Origin: Staphylothermus sp.
Lineage (GTDB): Archaea; Thermoproteota; Thermoprotei_A; Sulfolobales; Desulfurococcaceae
Direction of reading: 5' to 3'
DNA length: 8,759 nt
Assembly: GCA_021159785.1 (NCBI GenBank)
Contig: JAGHDU010000137.1
Coordinates: forward strand, 1-8,759
Shown: positions 1-5,299 of the stretch, in pieces
Layout of the letters: each line of letters starts with the position of its first letter
How positions within the stretch are numbered: position 1 is the stretch's first letter
Position numbers and translations under genes: made by a program
The notes under the pieces: model-generated
The model's database searches: none
Seen by the model: only the letters and a program-made list of their open reading frames with translations
Told to the model about the DNA's origin: nothing

Positions 1-11
1 CACATAATAAG

Positions 12-20
12 TATATAATA
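12..20 (+). promoter_or_regulatory. Putative TATA box of the CitG-like gene
   Basis: TATATAATA lies about 34 bases before the ATG at 50. An archaeal start site some 25 bases downstream would give a leader of roughly 10 bases, just long enough to include the AGGTG ribosome-binding core at 38-42 (7 bases before the ATG). Placement is the only support, and the AT-rich background makes chance matches common. Confidence 0.4.
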
Positions 21-49
21 CTAGCTAAACTATTTCTAGGTGTAGTAAA

Positions 50-925
50 ATGGAGTATTTAATTCTAAAATCAATGATTGAAGGAACACATTTAGCAATT
101 TACTCTACCATAAAGCCTGGGGGATACCATAGATTAATGATCGAGCCAGGAATAGATCATTTACTATCAAACACCATTTCGGCCACCGATCATATAATAG
201 AAGCAATAGAAGTGGGAGAAAAAATTAGAAAAGGTGAATTAGCTGCTACATCGTTTAATTTAGGACAGCTACTCGCGAGGAGTCTTAGAGAAGCATATAG
301 ATGGCTCCCTCACAGAGTCGAGCCTTCATTCATTATCCCTCAAATAATATACTCCTTAGCGATTAGTCATTCAGATATAGATAGCGTAGTTAATGATGCT
401 GGGAAATTAAAGAAATCACTAGAACTATTCCTCAGCAAGAGGAATTGGAGAGAAATAAAGTATTTCCTCGAGAGTCTAAAAAGTATCCACAGAACTGATA
501 TGTATGATCACATCATTAGCGCTGGAGGAATTTCACATATAATGGGCATAGAAGGAGAAATATCATTTAATGATATATTTAGAGTTCTAGGTAGTAAATG
601 GCCTGCATTCACAAGCCTAGATCTAAGGGAGTTCAGCATTGTAGAGTATGTTAAGAAACTAATGGAACACTATAGAAAATATCAAAACGCAAACAACGCT
701 GTAATAGCACTTTACCTCGAAATAATCTATCCAAAGCTACCGTCATGGGCTAAAGAGTTAGTAGATGAAGCTATCAGAGAAGGCCTCATGACAGGCAAAG
801 CTGGTAGCAAGAAGCTTTTCGAACTAGACCTCAAGCTTAGAAAACAAAATGTATTGTTCCATGAATACACTGGATTACTAGCAATAATAACAAGTCTAGC
901 AGTATATGAGGGGCTCCGTCCATAA
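50..925 (+). CDS. CitG-like triphosphoribosyl-dephospho-CoA synthase family protein
   Basis: The 291-residue protein resembles the CitG/MdcB family, whose bacterial members make the 2'-(5''-triphosphoribosyl)-3'-dephospho-CoA precursor of the citrate and malonate lyase prosthetic group from ATP and dephospho-CoA. Seen here: an N-terminal KPGGYHR (residues 22-28) matching the family PKPGxVHR signature; a largely helical body; and a C-terminal ELDLKLRKQN (258-267) followed by a hydrophobic helix, matching the family's LDxxLRxxNPGTTADL ending. The central Gly/Asn-Thr motif (GGNTxLG in archaeal members, from memory) is not evident; the aligned stretch at about 85-95 reads WLPHRVEPSF. No citrate lyase genes are nearby, so the archaeal substrate is unknown. 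The ATG start is preceded by AGGTG at 38-42. The gene converges with the rhomboid gene across an 11-base T-rich gap. The family call is moderately firm; activity is uncertain. Confidence 0.6.
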   Translation: MEYLILKSMIEGTHLAIYSTIKPGGYHRLMIEPGIDHLLSNTISATDHIIEAIEVGEKIRKGELAATSFNLGQLLARSLREAYRWLPHRVEPSFIIPQIIYSLAISHSDIDSVVNDAGKLKKSLELFLSKRNWREIKYFLESLKSIHRTDMYDHIISAGGISHIMGIEGEISFNDIFRVLGSKWPAFTSLDLREFSIVEYVKKLMEHYRKYQNANNAVIALYLEIIYPKLPSWAKELVDEAIREGLMTGKAGSKKLFELDLKLRKQNVLFHEYTGLLAIITSLAVYEGLRP

Positions 926-936
926 GGTTTCTTTTC

Positions 937-1734
937 TCAATAAAACTCTTCTTCTTCATAAATATCTTCATATTCAGCACTTGTTACTAGTTCCCGTAGA
1001 GTTTTCTTGTAGAAATGTATTTGTTTCCTAATGAATGGATCCATGAAATAAGGCGCCAATGCTATCCCAGCTAAGAAACCACCTATATGGGCCCAGAAAG
1101 CTATGTTAGAAACAAATCCCAACAAAGAGACTAGACCCATTATTAATTGGTAGATAAACCATATCAGTATATAGCCCCAAGCTGGTAAAGTGAATATGAA
1201 GGGAATAATCCATATAGGATAAACCATCGTGACTCTGGAACGTGGATAGTATATTAGATAAGCACCCATAACACCACTAATGGCACCAGAAGCCCCAAGT
1301 GTTGGTGTAACCCATGGATTACCTACAAGTTCTCTATAAAGTAAATACTGTGTTGGTATAAACGTAATGCTCAATAAATGAAATACATCAGCCGCTAAAC
1401 CACATAATATATAGAATGCCAGAAACCTTTTCCTACCCATAGCGCTTTCAACTGGTCCTCCAAAGAAGAACAAGAAAATCATGTTACCCAACAAATGTAT
1501 TATATCTCCATGCATAAACATTGCAGTAAACAAAGTCCACAATCTTTCACCACGTACAACAGCTATAGGGATCATAGCTAACCTTCTCTGAACTTCATAT
1601 ACATCGATTGCTCCAGGAACTAGTAAGCTTGGATAAAGATGAGATAATACAAATACAATAACATTCACTACTATGAGAGAAAGCGTGACCACAGGAGTTC
1701 TTTTGGGAGCTGTTTGAGATACGGGTATACCCAA
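937..1734 (-). CDS. Rhomboid family intramembrane serine protease
   Basis: This 265-residue polytopic membrane protein would cleave transmembrane substrates within the bilayer using a Ser-His dyad. Visible motifs: HxxxN at His80-Asn84 (the oxyanion side of the fold) with His75 just before it; GASG with the catalytic Ser149, followed by the glycine-rich SGVMGAY helix; and AHIGGFLAG with the catalytic His216. Hydrophobic segments lie at about 15-33, 78-92, 103-125, 145-162, 172-196, 196-212 and 213-229, giving six or seven helices. A soluble acidic tail (EYEDIYEEEEFY) ends the protein. The start is TTG at 1734, the first start after an in-frame TGA; the GGTTGAT just upstream resembles a ribosome-binding core. 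It lies 22 bases downstream of the metallophosphoesterase on the same strand, so co-transcription is likely. Substrates are unknown. Confidence 0.92.
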   Translation of the reverse strand: MGIPVSQTAPKRTPVVTLSLIVVNVIVFVLSHLYPSLLVPGAIDVYEVQRRLAMIPIAVVRGERLWTLFTAMFMHGDIIHLLGNMIFLFFFGGPVESAMGRKRFLAFYILCGLAADVFHLLSITFIPTQYLLYRELVGNPWVTPTLGASGAISGVMGAYLIYYPRSRVTMVYPIWIIPFIFTLPAWGYILIWFIYQLIMGLVSLLGFVSNIAFWAHIGGFLAGIALAPYFMDPFIRKQIHFYKKTLRELVTSAEYEDIYEEEEFY

Positions 1735-1756
1735 TTTGTATCAACCACACATGTAG

Positions 1757-2491
1757 TTATTTTAGCCATTTATCGAGACCAATTGGTTTTTCCTCCTTCA
1801 CGTAATCAATTACTACAATTTCTCTATTGGCTGGTAAAGATACATTATATACATATGTATTTCCTAGTTTAATTCTCGTCATCACAGCATTATGGGCATG
1901 TGCATGAATAACTAGATCAACTCTTTTATTAATAACTACTTTCTCCATCCGAGATGAAGCTAGATATGGCCAAACCTCTCGGGGCTCACCTTCAAGATCA
2001 GAGTATGTTACACCATAATGTGAGACAAGTACAATTATTTCAGCACCCTTGCTCCTTAATTGATCTATTAGACTTGATACAAGAATGGGTAGTTTACGGT
2101 AATAATCCCTAACCCACGGCATATGCCTTGATTGCCATGGTGTGGGTTTATCGAGTGCTCCACGGGTACCTATTATACCTATGCGTTGACCAAATACCTC
2201 GAGTAAGATGTAATCATCATTTAACCATTTGAACGAGGGATACATGGATTTGTATTTATCTTCGTAACCACGGTATTCTTCGTTACCAAATATGCTAATG
2301 ATTTGTGTTTCTGGAAATTTCTTTAATAATGCGTTATAAACAAGTTTTAGCGCATAAACATTGTTCTTATCAACTAAGTCCCCTGCTAAAATAATGATAT
2401 CCGGCAAAGCACTTGTTTTGTCAAGGCTCTTCATAAATAGATCAAGGTATCTTGGACTATGAATATCAGCAGTCGATAATATTTTTACCAA
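1757..2491 (-). CDS. Calcineurin-like metallophosphoesterase
   Basis: The 244-residue protein has the metal-binding blocks of the calcineurin-like phosphoesterase fold in order: DxH (Asp9, His11), GDLVD (Asp38), a GNxE block (Gly69-Asn70-Glu71), SHYG (His158) and an HAHAH block (His196, His198, His200) in place of GHxH. These ligands normally hold two divalent metals and hydrolyse phosphoesters. The GNH(D/E) block reads GNEE, so the usually catalytic His is replaced by Glu. The substrate (nucleotide, cyclic nucleotide, DNA or protein) cannot be read from the sequence. No signal peptide or membrane segment is seen, so it is probably cytoplasmic. The start is TTG at 2491, nine bases after a GGTGA core (2501-2505) and downstream of an in-frame TGA. 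It leads a likely two-gene unit with the rhomboid gene. Confidence 0.85.
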   Translation of the reverse strand: MVKILSTADIHSPRYLDLFMKSLDKTSALPDIIILAGDLVDKNNVYALKLVYNALLKKFPETQIISIFGNEEYRGYEDKYKSMYPSFKWLNDDYILLEVFGQRIGIIGTRGALDKPTPWQSRHMPWVRDYYRKLPILVSSLIDQLRSKGAEIIVLVSHYGVTYSDLEGEPREVWPYLASSRMEKVVINKRVDLVIHAHAHNAVMTRIKLGNTYVYNVSLPANREIVVIDYVKEEKPIGLDKWLK

Positions 2492-2500
2492 GACCAGTAT

Positions 2501-2505
2501 TCACC
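2501..2505 (-). promoter_or_regulatory. Shine-Dalgarno core setting the TTG start of the phosphoesterase
   Basis: On the minus strand GGTGA is complementary to the archaeal 16S 3' end and sits nine bases before TTG at 2491. An in-frame TGA falls between it and the TTG, which rules out a longer protein. Confidence 0.6.
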
Positions 2506-2529
2506 AAAATAAGATTTATTAAGCAATTG

Positions 2530-2539
2530 AATATTTATT
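2530..2539. promoter_or_regulatory. Putative shared TATA region of two divergent genes
   Basis: AATATTTATT is nearly symmetric. Read rightwards, its centre is about 25 bases before the ATG of the zinc protein (2559), implying a leaderless transcript. Read leftwards, it would start transcription near 2509, just ahead of the GGTGA at 2505-2501 of the phosphoesterase. One AT-rich site could therefore serve both genes, or two overlapping boxes could exist. This is inferred from spacing only. Confidence 0.4.
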
Positions 2540-2558
2540 TTCCCTAGCAATCAATATA

Positions 2559-2834
2559 ATGTGTTTAAAGGAGAAATGTGGAGGGTGTAGTGGCGTGACA
2601 ATAGGTTTATTGAAAGGCGTTAATAAAGCCGGGCATAAGGGATGGACAACAGTTAAATGCGCTATTTGTAACAAGGACTTAGATTTATTCAAAGCTGTTG
2701 AAACAGGAGAAGTATACTATTGTCCAAGATGTGTAGCTAACGGTAGAGAAGCATATTTCTGTGAAGCCCATGCTAGAAACGTCCACTTCAAATGCCCATA
2801 TTGTGGTACTGAATTAAAACCATATTATGGCTAA
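2559..2834 (+). CDS. Small cysteine-rich zinc-ribbon protein, function unknown
   Basis: The 91-residue protein has four cysteine groups: C2 with C7xxC10 near the N-terminus, C34xxC37, C55xxC58, and C68 with C79xxC82; His71 and His76 lie between C68 and C79. This suggests at least two zinc-ribbon or treble-clef knuckles, probably C34/C37 with C55/C58 and C68/H71 with C79/C82. Such modules bind nucleic acid or protein; I do not recognise a named family. The N-terminal CxxxxCxxC might hold a further metal. No membrane segment is present. The ATG has no ribosome-binding core and lies about 25 bases after a TATA-like site, as expected for a leaderless mRNA. It ends one base from the stop codon of the convergent ferredoxin gene. 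Confidence 0.75.
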   Translation: MCLKEKCGGCSGVTIGLLKGVNKAGHKGWTTVKCAICNKDLDLFKAVETGEVYYCPRCVANGREAYFCEAHARNVHFKCPYCGTELKPYYG

Positions 2835-2835
2835 T

Positions 2836-3027
2836 TCAAGGATCATCATCAATAACTTCAATAGCGTTTTTAGGACACAACGGAACACAAGCACAGCATT
2901 CAATACATTTCTCTTGTTCTACAACAACTGATTTTTCAGGTGAAATACTAAATACGTGAGTAGGACAATATTCAACACATAGATTACATAAATCACACTT
3001 ACTATGATCAATAATTATTTTAGCCAA
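2836..3027 (-). CDS. 2[4Fe-4S] ferredoxin
   Basis: The 63-residue protein has two complete cluster motifs: C11xxC14xxC17xxxC21P and C41xxC44xxC47xxxC51P, the standard pattern for two [4Fe-4S] clusters that exchange ligands between motifs. An extra Cys45 lies inside the second motif. Length and the acidic C-terminus fit a small cytoplasmic electron carrier, and the partner oxidoreductase is not in the window. The start is probably TTG at 3027, with a purine-rich GGGGAG stretch (3033-3038) a few bases upstream; an out-of-frame ATG nearby would not give this protein. It is divergent from the PHP gene, with start codons about 24 bases apart, so its promoter must lie inside the PHP reading frame. 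Its 3' end abuts the zinc-ribbon gene. Confidence 0.9.
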   Translation of the reverse strand: MAKIIIDHSKCDLCNLCVEYCPTHVFSISPEKSVVVEQEKCIECCACVPLCPKNAIEVIDDDP

Positions 3028-3038
3028 TACATCTCCCC

Positions 3039-3043
3039 GGTGA
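3039..3043 (+). promoter_or_regulatory. Shine-Dalgarno core pointing to a TTG start at 3052
   Basis: GGTGA is followed after eight bases by TTG at 3052, in frame with the PHP protein. This spacing makes 3052 a better start than the in-frame ATG at 3004, which would lie inside the ferredoxin gene, or the GTG at 3040, which is part of the core itself. Confidence 0.6.
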
Positions 3044-3051
3044 ACAAGACA

Positions 3052-3714
3052 TTGATTAAAGCACTAGCTGACCTACATATTCATTCAACACATAGTGATG
3101 GAAAAACTAGTCCTAAAGAAATAATCTATACTGCACAATATAAGGGTTTAAACATAATATCAATAACAGATCATAATACATTCACGGGCAGCGTAGAAGC
3201 ATTGAAATATGCTAAGAACCTAGAAGAAGAATTAATCGTAATCGTAGGTAGTGAAGTAAGAACAGACTATGGAGACATACTAGTATACTGTCACGAACCA
3301 ATAAACACTCCACACAGACTAGATATCCTAATAGATTATGCACATGAAAACAATTGCTTAGTAGTACCTGCTCATCCATTCGATATCTATCGCATGGGGA
3401 TTGGTGATAAAATATTTGATTACAAGGAATGGGATGCTATTGAGACATGGAATGCCTCCTCGGACCCTAGATCTAATAAGAAAGCCTTAGAAGCAGCAAA
3501 ATTACTCGGGTTACCTGGATTAGCTAATAGTGATGCACACATACCAGACTACATTGGCTGTGCCTACACAGTTATAGAAATAGAGGATTACAGTGTTGAA
3601 TCAGTATTTAGAGCCATTAAGCAAAAAAGAACCCATCCACATCCAGGATATCCCCCTTTTAGAGCATTCTTCAAAAAGATGTTTTGGAGCGTTAAGAGAA
3701 GACTCGGATCATAA
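3052..3714 (+). CDS. PHP-domain metal-dependent phosphoesterase
   Basis: With the TTG start at 3052 the protein has 220 residues, nearly all of it PHP domain, a TIM-like barrel holding two or three metals. Visible ligand motifs (numbered from 3052): DLHIHSTHSDG (His9, His11, Asp16), ITDHNT (His41), VGSE (Glu68), PAHPF (His108), an ETWN stretch (131-134) and NSDAH (Asp161, His163). This complete set argues for an active phosphoesterase. Stand-alone members act on histidinol phosphate, nucleoside bisphosphates or RNA ends; which of these applies cannot be decided here. The C-terminal tail (about 195-220) is strongly basic, perhaps for nucleic acid contact. The frame is open upstream to an ATG at 3004, but that extension overlaps the divergent ferredoxin gene and I do not favour it. 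It converges with the radical SAM 3' fragment nine bases further on. Confidence 0.87.
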   Translation: MIKALADLHIHSTHSDGKTSPKEIIYTAQYKGLNIISITDHNTFTGSVEALKYAKNLEEELIVIVGSEVRTDYGDILVYCHEPINTPHRLDILIDYAHENNCLVVPAHPFDIYRMGIGDKIFDYKEWDAIETWNASSDPRSNKKALEAAKLLGLPGLANSDAHIPDYIGCAYTVIEIEDYSVESVFRAIKQKRTHPHPGYPPFRAFFKKMFWSVKRRLGS

Positions 3715-3723
3715 TAATTAATG

Positions 3724-4614
3724 CTAATCAAGGAATTCTTTCAAAAACTCATCATCAGAAACTGTTCTAATTAATTTACGATGGTGTAGCCTAAAGATTT
3801 TCCTTATGACACCAGGCATTAAATCATAGTCTTCTTCGCTATAATAATGTATACCTGCGTTTTCCTTAGCACCAAACAATACTTCTCTAATAGTTCTGCG
3901 TAAACCATACTTTGAACCAGTTATATAGAATAAACAGCAATCGAACCCACTAGTCTTTAATGATTTATATTTACATATACTCAAAGGAATGCTTGAAGAA
4001 TGCTTCTCTAGAACTCCCTGTATATCATTTAATACTTCATACCACCAATCATCCCCGGGAACATATAAATCCTCAGCTTCTACAGTATATTTTCTCCACT
4101 TGTACCTGGATAAGTATTCTTCATACTCAATACCTTGTATAAAACTGATCCTCTGTATTAATTCAGATGTTGCTCTAAGTGACTCCACTATAACTCCTCT
4201 AGTACCATATTTCAAGGATTCTTCGAGTATTCTTAGATGTTCTTTTTCAAAACCTGGAATAAGTGGTTGTAGCCTCAATACGACTGGTATATTTTTCTCA
4301 TTAAGTATTCTCATTGTTTCTAATCTATTCTTTGCAGGAGGAGCATATGGTTCCATTAGACGAGTATATTTGTCGGGTAGGTTTAAACTTATTTGTATAA
4401 GAACAATGTTTTCTCTAGCCATCTTCTCTAATATTTCAATCCACGGTTGTTGTGTCAACAATGTACTTTTTGTATTGATTATTACTGGGATCTTGTATTT
4501 GTAAGCTATTTCTAATATTTTATATGATAACATGTATTTTCTTTCTAGAGTTTCTTGGAATGGTTCTGTAAGTGTTGATAAACGGAAGAATGGTTTGTGT
4601 TTTAACTTGGACAA
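3724..4614 (-). pseudogene. Radical SAM protein (SplB-like), 3' fragment cut off by IS607 element
   Basis: This 296-codon stretch is the barrel and C-terminal part of a SplB-like radical SAM protein. It begins with KPFFRLSTLTEPFQ (7-20), the strand that normally follows the cluster-binding segment by some 30 residues, then INTKSTLL, IQISLNL, the MEPYAPP loop and VVLRLQPLIPG, all typical of this group. It contains no CxxxCxxC motif: that lies in the 5' fragment 1.95 kb away, beyond the transposon. The frame is open up to a TAA at 4627-4629, just inside the element. The nominal TTG at 4614 has no ribosome-binding core, so translation is doubtful. There is no internal stop or frameshift, which suggests a recent insertion. 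Joined to the 5' part it would make about 364 residues. The substrate of the intact enzyme is unknown; DNA repair is only a family association. Confidence 0.8.
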
Positions 4615-4626
4615 TTGTGAGGCTGT

Positions 4627-4637
4627 TTAAGTCTTAA
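4627..4637. repeat. 11-base palindrome at the left end of the element
   Basis: TTAAG-T-CTTAA is a perfect inverted repeat starting a few bases inside the left boundary. It could be a TnpA binding site, but in an AT-rich genome this length also occurs by chance. It also supplies the TAA that stops the 3' radical SAM fragment when read upstream. Confidence 0.35.
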
Positions 4638-4644
4638 TGATACA

Positions 4645-4656
4645 TTTAAATATTTT
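4645..4656 (+). promoter_or_regulatory. Putative TATA box for tnpA
   Basis: TTTAAATATTTT is centred about 29 bases before the tnpA ATG (4679), the spacing expected for leaderless transcription in crenarchaea. No ribosome-binding core precedes the ATG, in agreement. It lies inside the element, so the element brings its own promoter. Confidence 0.5.
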
Positions 4657-4678
4657 ACTTTTAATTACTTGATGAAAG

Positions 4679-5299
4679 ATGGAGAAACTGTATAAGCTCA
4701 GCGAGTTTGCTAGGCTAACGGGTATTAGTCGTAGTGGTATAGTTAAATGGATTAGGGAAGATAAGATTAGAGCTGTTAATATTCATGGTAGATGGTATAT
4801 ACCTGAATCAGAATATGAGAGGTTAACCAAGGGATTCTATACTGGAGTAAAGAGGATTGCAATCTATGCCAAAGTTAGTGGTAATACACAGAAGGATGAC
4901 CTGGAAAGACAAATATCTTCCCTAGAAGATTATGTTAGAAAACACTATCCACAAGCAGAATACATGGTTATCAAGGATATTGCTAATGGTCTTAAAGAAT
5001 ATAGGAGAGGACTAAGGAAACTAATAGAAATGGCACGGAGGAAACAAATAGACGCCATAGTTATAGCGTATAAAGATAGATTAACAAGATCTAGTTTCAC
5101 TTATCTCAAAGAACTCTTTAAAGCATACGGTGTTAGAGTAATAGTTGCTTTCCACGAGGAACCTAAGGATTACTATCGAGAACTAGTTGAGGATCTAATA
5201 GCGATTGTTACCAGTTTTGCTAGGAGAATTTATGGTAAACGTAGTAGGAAGTATAAGAAGGTGGTGGAAGCAGTTGAACAAGCAGTTAAAGACCCTTAA
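4679..5299 (+). CDS. tnpA: IS607-family transposase TnpA (serine recombinase)
   Basis: The 206-residue protein has an N-terminal MerR-like helix-turn-helix (about 4-50: YKLSEFARLTGIS, then the RAVNIHGRWYIP wing), followed by a small serine-recombinase catalytic domain (about 58-185). This order, DNA binding before catalysis, is the IS607 arrangement. Catalytic features: YAKVS with the nucleophile Ser67, QKDDLERQI (71-79), and DRLTRSS (133-139), corresponding to the conserved Asp-Arg...Arg cluster. The enzyme would join and exchange ends through a covalent phosphoserine intermediate, without a host duplication beyond a core dinucleotide. The oddity is Lys65 where the YxRxS motif nearly always has Arg, which could weaken catalysis. 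The tail is basic. The ATG is placed for leaderless translation. Its last 26 bases overlap tnpB in another frame. Confidence 0.92.
   Translation: MEKLYKLSEFARLTGISRSGIVKWIREDKIRAVNIHGRWYIPESEYERLTKGFYTGVKRIAIYAKVSGNTQKDDLERQISSLEDYVRKHYPQAEYMVIKDIANGLKEYRRGLRKLIEMARRKQIDAIVIAYKDRLTRSSFTYLKELFKAYGVRVIVAFHEEPKDYYRELVEDLIAIVTSFARRIYGKRSRKYKKVVEAVEQAVKDP
5259..5263 (+). promoter_or_regulatory. Shine-Dalgarno core for tnpB inside tnpA
   Basis: AGGTG within the last codons of tnpA lies 10 bases before TTG at 5274, the preferred tnpB start. Translation of tnpB is thus probably coupled to that of tnpA on one transcript. Confidence 0.55.

Noticed and set aside
926..936. T-rich gap as a dedicated terminator
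   Set aside because: GGTTTCTTTTC between convergent stops might end transcription, but 11 bases with no stem is too little evidence to list it as a feature.
3004..3051. ATG at 3004 as the PHP start
   Set aside because: It would overlap the ferredoxin gene by 24 bases and lacks a ribosome-binding core; GGTGA is placed for TTG 3052, and the PHP fold begins at ALADLHIH.
3960..4504. Plus-strand open frames of 60 and 171 codons
   Set aside because: They lie antisense to the radical SAM 3' fragment, have no start context and read as low-complexity Ser/Ile/Leu-rich shadow sequence.
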